DNA of 64,000 nt from assembly GCA_029550525.1 (NCBI GenBank), contig JAKPHF010000064.1, positions 1 to 64,000 of the forward strand, written 5' to 3'. Both the position numbers and the translations under genes were made by a program. Source of the stretch: Planctomycetota bacterium. Its GTDB lineage: Bacteria; Planctomycetota; Phycisphaerae; UBA1845; PWPN01. The stretch's first letter is position 1, and the number at the start of each line of letters is the position of its first letter. Below the pieces are notes generated by a model, which had not been told where the DNA came from, made no database searches, and saw only the letters and a program-made list of their open reading frames with translations. Shown here one piece after another: positions 27,047 through 34,417 of the stretch.

Positions 27047-27667
27047 ATGACTTGGAAGGTGAAGCGCGGCCGCGGTTTCGTGCCGTTGGCGATGGGGGCG
27101 TTGGTGGGTTGGTGCCTGGCGGGCTGCGCCGGTGAGACCAAGCGTGTCGATCTGGATGCGCTGACCGAAGCCGAGGTCGGCACGGGTCTTTCCAGTCAGG
27201 ACTTTCGGTCAGTGTGCGAACGAATGGCCCGTTCCATCGTGCAACTGCCGCAGATCCAAAACGCCACCACGCCGCCCAAGGTGGTGATCGCCGAGGTGCA
27301 GAACGAGACCGACGATCCGCTTCTGCGGGCCGACAATTTCACTCATAGGATCCGTACGCGTCTCATCGAGCACGCCGCGGGCAAAATCGTGTTCCTTGAC
27401 CGTGATGACACCATGACGGAGAGGGTCAAGCAGGAAAATCGCGAAAAGGAGCGCGGCCTGATCGCAGGCGGTGCTCCCGGCGTGCGTGAGGGGGCCGATT
27501 ACTTCCTCACCGGCCGAATCGAGAACATGCGGGCGGTCGCCGGCACGGGCGAAACCGGCTATTACCGACTCAGCTTCCGCCTGACTGATGCGGTGACCCA
27601 GGTCATCATCTGGGAACAGGACTACGAGGTGAAGAAGTTCTCCCGGCGTGGCAGCATTTACAAGTGA
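27047..27667 (+). CDS. lpoB: LpoB-like outer-membrane lipoprotein (penicillin-binding protein activator)
   Basis: A 206-residue lipoprotein, with signal ending in lipobox LAGC (Cys27). The mature region resembles LpoB/CsgG-fold proteins: VCERMARSIVQLPQ, PPKVVIAEVQNETDDPL, a REGADYFLTGRI segment, and FRLTDAVTQVIIWEQDYEVKK near the end. In enterobacteria LpoB stimulates PBP1b peptidoglycan synthesis from the outer membrane. GGAGGAGG stands 6 nt before ATG 27047. It heads a five-gene lipoprotein operon with a YcfL-like and a CsgG-like gene; lpoB and ycfL are also neighbours in gammaproteobacteria. A role in envelope growth is likely but untested in this lineage. Confidence 0.82.
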   Translation: MTWKVKRGRGFVPLAMGALVGWCLAGCAGETKRVDLDALTEAEVGTGLSSQDFRSVCERMARSIVQLPQIQNATTPPKVVIAEVQNETDDPLLRADNFTHRIRTRLIEHAAGKIVFLDRDDTMTERVKQENREKERGLIAGGAPGVREGADYFLTGRIENMRAVAGTGETGYYRLSFRLTDAVTQVIIWEQDYEVKKFSRRGSIYK

Positions 27668-27681
27668 TGAGGGGACATGGC

Positions 27682-29100
27682 ATGCAAGGTGGTGCGGCCA
27701 AGACACGTGGAGCTTTCGCCACGGCATTCAGTCTGAGCCTGATCCTGGCGGTCGTATCGGGTTGCGGTCCGAGCCCGGAACAGATTCGGCTGAGGCGGGC
27801 GATGCACGAAATTCGACACGAACTACATCCGGATTACCGGGATGCTCTGGTGATCCTGGAGTCCAAGAGGACGAACCCCAATGACTTGAACGAAGCCGTC
27901 CTCTATGGAATGTGTCAAACTACAGTCGCCATCCTGGGCGGGGATTACACGACGGCCGAGCGGGCGACGTACGATAGCTTTGCCCTTGTCGAAAAGTACG
28001 AGAATCAGGATCGCGAAATACTGGCAGCCCTGGGCGACGAGGGCATCCGGTTCTTCCGCGGCGAGCCGCACGAGCGAGCCATGCTGTGGTACTACGCGGG
28101 GTTGGCTCGCTACGCGAGGGGCGAATACAACGAAGCTCGGATGTTCTTCTCCCAGGCGCTGCACGCGACGCGGACACGCGACGAGGACGCGAAGGATTTT
28201 CGCGAGGATTTTCAGCTGGGGTACTACTGGCTCGGCCGAGCTCTTTTGAAACGGGGCGAGGTCGACGATGCACGGGCTGCTTTCCAGCGGGCTGCCGTGG
28301 TCTTGCCACACTCGACCGAGGCGAAGGAGATCGAGCAGATCAAGGCCCGTCGGCGGAGGGAGTACGCCGATGAACTGAAGGCCGAGAAACTGGGGTACGA
28401 GAAGAACAGTCAGGGCGAGAGCCCGGTCCCGGGAATCGTGGATCTCTCTCAGGAGATCGCGCGGGCCGAGGCTCCTGCCACGCTGCCCGATGCTGCCCCT
28501 CAAAGCCCGGTGCTGCGGGCCACTGCGGACTTCAACGAGTTTCTGACGACCGATTACCAGGGCGAGGCCAATCTGGTGGTGATGATCGAAATGGGAACCG
28601 GTCCCTTCAAGTATGCCAAGGGACGCGATGCCGCGTTTGATCACATCGGCCGGTGCCCGTATCGCGAAGCCTCGGTGGAAGTGTACATCGACGGTCACCG
28701 TGCCGGCCCGGGATTCAAATTGCTGGATTCATACCACCAGGCGGTCACCCGCGGTGTGGAAACACGACGCGCCCGGCAGTGGGGCAAGGCGTTCGTGAAG
28801 GAGGTCATGAAAAGCGTGCCTGTCGGCAGTCTGGTGGCCGGTATGTGGAGCATCAAGGCGGACCTGAGGTACTGGCCGACGCTCGCCGGCGAGTACCACG
28901 CCTTTGCGGCTAAGGTGACGCCTGGTCCGCATACGCTGCATTTCCGGTTTTACGATGTCAATGACAAATATCTGCCTCGTTATGATCTCACCCGCCATTT
29001 CATCTGTGTTCCGGCGGATGGTGAACTGGTCATGACGGTGCATTCAGTGGAGAACCAGGACAATGCGTACTTGCTCACCGCGGCCCGGCCTGGTCAGTAA
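27682..29100 (+). CDS. Lipoprotein with TPR-like repeats (COG3014-like)
   Basis: A 472-residue lipoprotein (lipobox VSGC, Cys28). The N-terminal half is TPR-like: EAVLYGMCQTTVAILGGDY, YYAGLARYARGEYNEARMFF and YWLGRALLKRGEVDDARAAF. The C-terminal half holds a beta-rich domain with VVMIEMGTGPFKYA and PGPHTLHFRFYDVNDKYLPRYD. This two-part architecture fits the COG3014 group that neighbours lpoB/ycfL in other bacteria. ATG 27682 has GAGGGG at 8 nt; an upstream GTG at 27664 would overlap the lpoB stop. Probably works with LpoB in the envelope. Confidence 0.75.
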   Translation: MQGGAAKTRGAFATAFSLSLILAVVSGCGPSPEQIRLRRAMHEIRHELHPDYRDALVILESKRTNPNDLNEAVLYGMCQTTVAILGGDYTTAERATYDSFALVEKYENQDREILAALGDEGIRFFRGEPHERAMLWYYAGLARYARGEYNEARMFFSQALHATRTRDEDAKDFREDFQLGYYWLGRALLKRGEVDDARAAFQRAAVVLPHSTEAKEIEQIKARRRREYADELKAEKLGYEKNSQGESPVPGIVDLSQEIARAEAPATLPDAAPQSPVLRATADFNEFLTTDYQGEANLVVMIEMGTGPFKYAKGRDAAFDHIGRCPYREASVEVYIDGHRAGPGFKLLDSYHQAVTRGVETRRARQWGKAFVKEVMKSVPVGSLVAGMWSIKADLRYWPTLAGEYHAFAAKVTPGPHTLHFRFYDVNDKYLPRYDLTRHFICVPADGELVMTVHSVENQDNAYLLTAARPGQ

Positions 29101-29551
29101 GAGCGGGCACCGCGTCCTTATCGGCATGGCATCGGCGATCCTGGGGCTGCTTATCGGCTGCGGACCCAAGCCGGCGCCGCCTTACGTTCCCGCGTATCCC
29201 TCTGCTCCCAAGCAGGCGCACTGCTTCGATGGCGTCCCGCACATAGCCGGGAGCAAGCCTTGGATTCTGGGGGGCACGTGCTGCTGCACGCCGAGCGATG
29301 AGCTGATGGAAAAGCTTCACGCCGACGGCATCTGCACCGATCTGGACGCCGAGGGCCTCCGGGCGCTTTATCACGAGCAGGGTATTCAATTGGCGACAGA
29401 TCATTCCGGGTGCAACAACCTCTGCGAGTACGGGCCGCATGTCACTCGCGGCGGCAAGTGCATGGTCCCGCCGCGACCAGGGACGCGGAATTACCAAGAG
29501 GTGGTGACGGGGATCGTGTTTGTGCCGGCGAGCCAACCGAGCGGCAAGTAG
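29063..29551 (+). CDS. Small cysteine-rich lipoprotein, hypothetical
   Basis: A 162-residue predicted lipoprotein with a long basic signal region and lipobox LIGC (about residue 33). The mature part has a Pro/Ala/Tyr stretch, then several Cys clustered as GTCCCT, CNNLCEYG and GGKCM, suggesting disulphides or metal binding. I do not recognise a family. The ATG overlaps the previous gene by 38 bp and has GGAG 8 nt upstream. A start at 29126 would shorten the signal too far. It is part of the lipoprotein operon. Confidence 0.65.
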   Translation: MRTCSPRPGLVSKSGHRVLIGMASAILGLLIGCGPKPAPPYVPAYPSAPKQAHCFDGVPHIAGSKPWILGGTCCCTPSDELMEKLHADGICTDLDAEGLRALYHEQGIQLATDHSGCNNLCEYGPHVTRGGKCMVPPRPGTRNYQEVVTGIVFVPASQPSGK

Positions 29552-29582
29552 ACGGAGATCCGCTCGTGACAAGGAGTGTTCC

Positions 29583-30008
29583 ATGAAAACCATACGTGGG
29601 GTGATGGGACTGGTGGCGCTGATGGGGCTGGTGACGGGCGGATGTGCCTCGACGGAGACCGTCGATGTTCATAACCGTGACTACCCGTACCAGCAGAAAG
29701 GCCGGCTCCAGTGGAACAGCAGCAACCTGAAATCGTTGCTCGAGGTGGAGAAGGCCGACGCGGATCGACTCGACAGCGGGCTGCTGCGGGTCCGGCTGGT
29801 GATCCGCAACAAGCATCGGGAGGACATCTTTGTTGACGTGCGGACGGTGTTCACGGACGAAAAGGGGTTCGAGAAGGAGAGGACGAACTGGGAACCCGTG
29901 TGCTGCACGGCTCGGACGCAGACGACGTACGAGGTGGTCAGCTTGAGCTCGCAGGTCAGCGATTATCAAGTCATCATTCGGGATCCCAAAGCCTCGCCGG
30001 AGGGATGA
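29583..30008 (+). CDS. YcfL-like (DUF1425) lipoprotein
   Basis: A 141-residue lipoprotein with lipobox TGGC (Cys21). The mature domain contains LLRVRLVIRNKHREDIFVDV, FTDEKGFEKE and TTYEVVSLSSQVSDYQVIIR, consistent with the DUF1425/YcfL beta-sandwich. ycfL neighbours lpoB in enterobacteria, and the same pairing here supports both assignments. AAGGAG lies 6 nt before ATG 29583. Its stop overlaps an ATG of the next gene. Confidence 0.78.
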   Translation: MKTIRGVMGLVALMGLVTGGCASTETVDVHNRDYPYQQKGRLQWNSSNLKSLLEVEKADADRLDSGLLRVRLVIRNKHREDIFVDVRTVFTDEKGFEKERTNWEPVCCTARTQTTYEVVSLSSQVSDYQVIIRDPKASPEG

Positions 30009-30010
30009 CC

Positions 30011-31171
30011 GTGCTAAAGACAAACCGATACACCGGGAACATGTACCGGGCGGGGGTGGTCCTGGCGTGTGCGCTCATGGGTCTGACGGGTTGTTCGCAG
30101 ACCGTTCAGGAGGAACTGCCGGGCCCGCCGCCTCCTCCGCCGCCGGCACCTGCAGCCCAGCAGTCGCAGACATACGACTACACGCACTCGGTGCGCACGC
30201 CGGCCCGTTCTCGCCTGACGCGCAAGTTTGTGGTGGCTTTGGTACGCTTCGGCGGCGACCGTGCCCCCGATGACCCCAGCGTACCATACGGTTCTGGCAC
30301 GGCAGGCGCCCCTGCGGAAGGCAGCACCAACATCAACATTCATATCCAAAACGCGCCGGGCGATCAGTTGGTTTCGGCGGAACTCCCGTTGAGCATGAGT
30401 GCTCGCGATCGAGCGTTCCTGCAGAACAAGCTGATGGAATCGGGCAGCTTCGTCGTAGTGGAGCGAGAACGAATCCTTGACATCATTCGCGAGCTCAACT
30501 TTAACCAGACCCGTTACGTCAATCCCGCCACCGCTGTCGAGCCCGGCCAGCTGATGGGCGTACAGTACCTTATCGAGGCCTCGGTGGGCGAGAACTTGGA
30601 CCTGACTTTGAAGGGCACCGAAGCACCGCCGCCTTCTTACAAAGATGGAAACCCAACGCTGATGGACCGGTTGTTCAAGCCGGGGCATGCGGACCAGTGG
30701 CGTCAGTTCCTCGCCTTGCGGAAACACCTTTACGAGCAAAGCAGGAGACAGCAAAAGCAGGAACTGAATCGTTGCGGCGTGTACCTGGCGATGTACAGCG
30801 TGCGGACGGGTGAAATGGTGGCCGATGCCTTTGGGCTCGGCAGCAACTCCCTCATGGCTATCGAGGATGCGGTAGAAGAACTCGTCCTTCAGTGCCAGCG
30901 CATTCCGAACCCACCGAGAATCGCCGCCATCGACAGAGATCGGGTGTTTCTCGATCTGGGAGAGGCTGACCGGGTAAAGCCGGGCCAAGTCTTCCGATAC
31001 CTGACACCTGGGCGCGAGATCCGCAACGCGGCCGGGCAAACAATCGGCACCACGGACGAGGAGGGCGGCGAACTGGAGATCGTCAAGGTCGAACCGCTCA
31101 TGTCGGTCGCGAGGGTGATTCGCAAGGTGGCCGATCCCGTGGTAGGCGGCGTCGTCGAACCACTGGAGTAG
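30011..31171 (+). CDS. CsgG-like lipoprotein
   Basis: A 386-residue lipoprotein (lipobox LTGC) with a Pro-rich linker just after the Cys. The middle part shows the CsgG/HfaB-type fold: FLQNKLMESGSFVVVERERI, ILDIIRELNFNQTRY, QLMGVQYLIEASV and LNRCGVYLAMYSVRTGEMV. The C-terminal about 100 residues form an extra domain (DRDRVFLDLGEADRVKPGQ) resembling domains found after CsgG-like cores. CsgG forms a curli-export pore; homologues without curli genes probably serve other envelope roles. The GTG at 30011 is preferred since GGAGGG lies 6 nt upstream; ATG 30005 overlaps the stop of the ycfL-like gene. Confidence 0.78.
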   Translation: MLKTNRYTGNMYRAGVVLACALMGLTGCSQTVQEELPGPPPPPPPAPAAQQSQTYDYTHSVRTPARSRLTRKFVVALVRFGGDRAPDDPSVPYGSGTAGAPAEGSTNINIHIQNAPGDQLVSAELPLSMSARDRAFLQNKLMESGSFVVVERERILDIIRELNFNQTRYVNPATAVEPGQLMGVQYLIEASVGENLDLTLKGTEAPPPSYKDGNPTLMDRLFKPGHADQWRQFLALRKHLYEQSRRQQKQELNRCGVYLAMYSVRTGEMVADAFGLGSNSLMAIEDAVEELVLQCQRIPNPPRIAAIDRDRVFLDLGEADRVKPGQVFRYLTPGREIRNAAGQTIGTTDEEGGELEIVKVEPLMSVARVIRKVADPVVGGVVEPLE

Positions 31172-31528
31172 CAGGGAGCGTGCTTTCCCTGCGAACGCTC
31201 TGATGATTGGGTCTGTGGAAATCGACCGGGGCCATCTCTTGGGGTGGCCCCGGTCGATTGGGTTCTGGGGTGAGTTCCCACGTACGGACAGATCGTGGGC
31301 GTCGCACACCTACGCTGAAGACAGACGGCGGGGGCAAACCTCGCCGCTCGCCGGGGGCGTGCAGGGCCGGCGTGGCTGGGTGTTTTATATAAGTCGGGGG
31401 GGTGGCGCAGGCCGGCGGGTGGCTTTCCAACACTGCTTCCTTGCGGTATTCTGTAGCCTTTCAAACGCGGTCTGAGCGTGGTTCCGGGCCGTTCAAACAA
31501 GCGGCGAGTGCCGCAAGGAGTGGAGTCC
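31172..31528. other. Intergenic region between CsgG-like gene and xylA
   Basis: A 357-bp stretch. It opens with a strong hairpin at 31220-31259 (separate entry). TTTTATATAA near 31381 is the most promoter-like AT element before xylA, but no clear -35 box stands at the right distance. No gene is evident. Confidence 0.45.
31220..31259 (+). terminator. Hairpin after the lipoprotein operon
   Basis: A perfect 15-bp stem AATCGACCGGGGCCA / TGGCCCCGGTCGATT with a 10-base loop, 48 bp past the CsgG-like stop. There is no T-run after it, so it may terminate weakly or protect the mRNA end. Confidence 0.6.
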
Positions 31529-32842
31529 ATGGCCGAGTTCTTCCCGGGTATCGACAAGATCAAATACGAGGGGCCGGAGTCGAAGAATCCGCTGGCGTTC
31601 AAGCACTACAACGCGGACGAAAAGGTGGGCAACAAGACCATGGCCCAGCACCTGCGGTTTGCCGTGTGCTATTGGCACACGTTCAAAGGTCTGGGCAGTG
31701 ACCCGTTCGGGCCCGGGACGATCATCCGCGAGTACAACAAGTCGAACGACCCCATGACCGTGGCCGAGATGACCATGGAGGCGGCGTTCGAGTTCTTCAC
31801 CAAGCTGGGCGTGAGCTTCTGGTGCTTCCACGACCGGGACATCGCTCCCGAGGGCGAAAACCTCAAAGAGACCAATGAGCGGCTGGACAAGATCGTCGCC
31901 TTGGCCGATCGGCTCCAGAAGCAGACCGGCGTCAAGCTCCTGTGGGGCACGGCCAACCTGTTCTCGCACCGGCGGTACATGGCGGGGGCGGGCACGAACC
32001 CGTCGCCGGCCGTCTTCGCCTATGCCGGGGCCCAGGTGAAAAAGGCGCTGGAAATCACGCACGCACTCGGCGGGGCGGGCTACGTGTTCTGGGGCGGCCG
32101 CGAAGGCTACGAGACGCTGCTGAACACCGACATGAAGCGAGAGTTGGATCATCTGGCTCGGTTCTTCCACATGGCCGTCGAGTACAAGCAGAAGATTGGT
32201 TTCAAGGGGCAGTTCTACATCGAGCCCAAGCCCAAGGAGCCGACTAAGCACCAGTACGACTTTGACGCCGCGGCTTGCTACGCGTTCCTGCAGAAGTACG
32301 GCCTGGTCGATCACTTCAAGATGAACATCGAGGCCAACCACGCCACGCTGGCCGGGCACACGTTCCAGCACGAGCTGGAGTTCTGCCTGGCCAACGATCT
32401 GCTCGGCTCGATCGACGCCAACCGCGGCGACCCGCTGCTCGGCTGGGACACCGACCAGTTCCCGACCGATCTGTACGACTGCGTTATGGGCATGTACGTG
32501 CTGCTCCGCGGCGGCGGGTTCAAGACCGGCGGTCTGAACTTCGACGCCAAGGTCCGCCGCCAGTCGGTGGATCCGGAGGATCTGTTCCACGCCCACATCG
32601 GCGGCATGGACACGTTCGCCCGGGCGCTGAAGATCGCCCACCGGATGATCGCCGACCAGACGTTCGAGAACTTCATCAAGGAGCGGTACAAAGGCTGGGA
32701 TTCGCCGTTCGGCAAGCAGATCGAGCAGGGCAAGGCCACTCTCGAGGATCTGGAGGCGCACACGCTCGAGCACGGCGAGCCGGCCGTGCAGTCCGGGCGC
32801 CAGGAGATGCTCGAAAACCTGCTGAACGACTACATCCGCTAG
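31529..32842 (+). CDS. xylA: Xylose isomerase
   Basis: A 437-residue TIM-barrel enzyme interconverting D-xylose and D-xylulose, and usually also glucose and fructose. Length and motifs match class II enzymes: [26 protein letters not shown] (catalytic His), [40 protein letters not shown] and the metal-site LNFDAK. AAGGAG stands 8 nt before ATG 31529; upstream in-frame codons look non-coding. No xylulokinase or transporter lies next to it, so the pathway must be completed elsewhere. A GGGAGGCGGG hairpin follows 23 bp after the stop. Confidence 0.96.
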   Translation: MAEFFPGIDKIKYEGPESKNPLAFKHYNADEKVGNKTMAQHLRFAVCYWHTFKGLGSDPFGPGTIIREYNKSNDPMTVAEMTMEAAFEFFTKLGVSFWCFHDRDIAPEGENLKETNERLDKIVALADRLQKQTGVKLLWGTANLFSHRRYMAGAGTNPSPAVFAYAGAQVKKALEITHALGGAGYVFWGGREGYETLLNTDMKRELDHLARFFHMAVEYKQKIGFKGQFYIEPKPKEPTKHQYDFDAAACYAFLQKYGLVDHFKMNIEANHATLAGHTFQHELEFCLANDLLGSIDANRGDPLLGWDTDQFPTDLYDCVMGMYVLLRGGGFKTGGLNFDAKVRRQSVDPEDLFHAHIGGMDTFARALKIAHRMIADQTFENFIKERYKGWDSPFGKQIEQGKATLEDLEAHTLEHGEPAVQSGRQEMLENLLNDYIR

Positions 32843-32864
32843 TCGCATCTCGAGCAGCAAGTCC

Positions 32865-32891
32865 GGGAGGCGGGTGTCTCGCCCGCCTCCC
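32865..32891. repeat. GGGAGGCGGG hairpin after xylA
   Basis: A 10-bp stem GGGAGGCGGG / CCCGCCTCCC around GTCTCG, 23 bp after the xylA stop. It is close in sequence to the rpsA terminator stem at 4300-4331 and may act as a terminator, although no T-run follows. Confidence 0.6.
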
Positions 32892-32929
32892 AACGACGTG
32901 GCTCCGGCCCTGAGTGGCGAATTTGTGTC

Positions 32930-32970
32930 ACATGTCTGAGGCCTGAGGCTTGAGTCCTGAGTCCTGGGAC
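32930..32970. repeat. Heptad tract T7
   Basis: Units CTGAGGC-CTGAGGC-TTGAGTC-CTGAGTC-CTGGGAC in a single orientation, immediately left of the 54-bp repeat. Confidence 0.75.
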
Positions 32971-32977
32971 TGCAGCG

Positions 32978-33031
32978 TTGTGGTGCAGGCATCCTGCCTG
33001 CACCGTGCACGCTGGAAGCGTGCACCACAAC
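32978..33031. repeat. 54-bp double-hairpin repeat, copy 2
   Basis: The best-preserved copy. GTTGTGGTGCA and TGCACCACAAC are the outer inverted arms. Inside are two further hairpins, GTGCAGGCATCCTGCCTGCAC and GTGCACGCTGGAAGCGTGCAC. It can therefore fold either as one long cruciform or as two adjacent hairpins. Confidence 0.85.
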
Positions 33032-33140
33032 GCCTGCGCCACAGGCACCGTGAAGCCGGCTTTTTTCACGCCGGGGTGTGTACGGACGCCCGTCTCCCGA
33101 GACCCACCGTATCCGCGTATGAAGCGCAGTCCGGCTCACA

Positions 33141-33164
33141 AGGCGGGCAAGATGCCCGCCCCCC
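33141..33164. repeat. GGCGGGC hairpin repeat
   Basis: AGGCGGGCAAGATGCCCGCC followed by a C-run; 7-bp stem. Same family and orientation as the copy 110 bp downstream. Confidence 0.65.
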
Positions 33165-33250
33165 CGAAGACCATCGTCCGCACAGGGCGGCACAAGAGGG
33201 GCCCTAGCCCGCAGCCCCCAGGCCCCGGACCACACCATTCCATCCCAAAA

Positions 33251-33272
33251 GGCGGGCAGAATGCCCGCCCCC
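33251..33272. repeat. GGCGGGC hairpin repeat
   Basis: GGCGGGCAGAATGCCCGCC followed by a C-rich run; 7-bp stem. Confidence 0.65.
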
Positions 33273-33714
33273 GCACGGCGGCTGTGCATGATGACGGTGA
33301 AATATCGCGGGGCGGGCACTTCGGTGACGCCGGTCGAGAGGCGGGGCAGCGCTGGCTGAATGTGCATAACGTGCGGAGATTACGTGCGTTTGGCAGCGTT
33401 GAGGATCGGCTGGCTCCTCAAGACTCGCTACTCGAGCGTCATGGCTTCGACGTGGCACGCATCTTGCATCGCATTTTCATGCAGAGACTCGCTCGGCTGC
33501 TTCGACGGTAGGGGCGAGTCGAAAATGGTGGACTTCCCGATCCGGATGAGCTTCGGGGCCGCGTTACACTGTGGATATCTGACTGGGCAAAACCCCTGAA
33601 GGTGGGGAAACGTATTAGATTCAAGATGAGACCCAAGGCGCGGAGCCGGTCTCTCAAGCCGAAACCAGCTCGTGCCGAGTCACCGAACTCCGTAACGGCA
33701 TTGGAGGTGGGAGC

Positions 33715-34035
33715 ATGACCCGCGAATTAGCTGACGGGACGATCGAATTTCGTTTCTACCGGCCGGGGGTCAGCCAACTCTGCCTGGCCGGCGACTTCAA
33801 CGGCTGGAACACACGTAGCATGCCCATGATCGGCGAGCCGAACGGCTGGTGGGTGTACCGGCTGCGGCTGGCACCGGGCACCTATCAGTTCCGGTACTAC
33901 GGGGACGGCCAGTGGTACACGGATTACGCCGCGTTCGGCGTGGAACGCGGCCCGTTCGGTTGGAACTCCGTGATCACGGTTCGAGCCGCCACTCGCAAGG
34001 CGGCTCGTCGCAAAGCAGACCGAACCGCAGCCTGA
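33715..34035 (+). CDS. Stand-alone CBM48-like glycogen-binding domain protein
   Basis: A 106-residue protein made almost entirely of an AMPK-beta/isoamylase N-terminal-type carbohydrate-binding fold: VSQLCLAGDFNGWN (the signature FNGW), WVYRLRLAPGTYQFRYYGDG and WYTDYAAFGVERGPFGWNSV. A basic tail (RKAARRKADR) follows. No catalytic domain is fused, so it may bind glycogen or starch and recruit a partner. GGAGG lies 7 nt before ATG 33715. xylA is the nearest carbohydrate gene but lies 870 bp upstream. Confidence 0.83.
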   Translation: MTRELADGTIEFRFYRPGVSQLCLAGDFNGWNTRSMPMIGEPNGWWVYRLRLAPGTYQFRYYGDGQWYTDYAAFGVERGPFGWNSVITVRAATRKAARRKADRTAA

Positions 34036-34417
34036 CGACCCGTGTAGGTTTGGGGTTGCCCGCTGGGGTCTTTGCCGTCTGAATGGACCTTTGTTTGCGC
34101 CGGCTGGCTCGTCGTGCGGCGTCCAAGCGGTTGCGTGCCGTCCGGGGTGTGGCACGCGACCGATGGCGCCGAGCAAGCCGTAACTGCGGCAGACCGGGGC
34201 GGCGAGCTGCGCAAGCGGTGAATATCGGCCTGGCAGCCGCTCGGATTCGGTTCGTGGTGCCGATCGCTTGGTCGAGCTTGACGCGGCCCGACGCAGTCCT
34301 CACACTGGCCCGTGCGATCGGGGCACGGGCGTTAAGACGTTCTCCCTGTGCCGACTGGTCGCTTCCCGTTCCGACGGATCGGGCGGGATCTCGTGCCATT
34401 GTGCCGAGGACAACGTC
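34036..34417. other. Intergenic region upstream of the oxidoreductase
   Basis: A 382-bp GC-rich stretch. I see no gene, heptad tract or dispersed hairpin. In-frame sequence upstream of the oxidoreductase start is Arg-rich and non-coding in appearance. Confidence 0.4.

Larger units (their letters stand above)
32843..33714. other. Repeat-dense intergenic island downstream of xylA
   Basis: About 870 bp without a credible gene. In order it holds a GGGAGGCGGG hairpin (32865), heptad tract T7 (32930), the 54-bp double hairpin (32978), a CGTGAA ... TTCACG hairpin around a T-run (about 33050-33072), and two GGCGGGC ... GCCCGCC hairpins (33141, 33251). The remainder is unique sequence with no recognised content. 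Confidence 0.65.

Noticed and set aside
32950..33511. Small frames across 33 kb (85-177 codons)
   Set aside because: They run through the hairpin repeats and encode repeat-derived peptides (e.g. CLHRARWKRAP, AGKMPAP) that recur wherever the repeats do.
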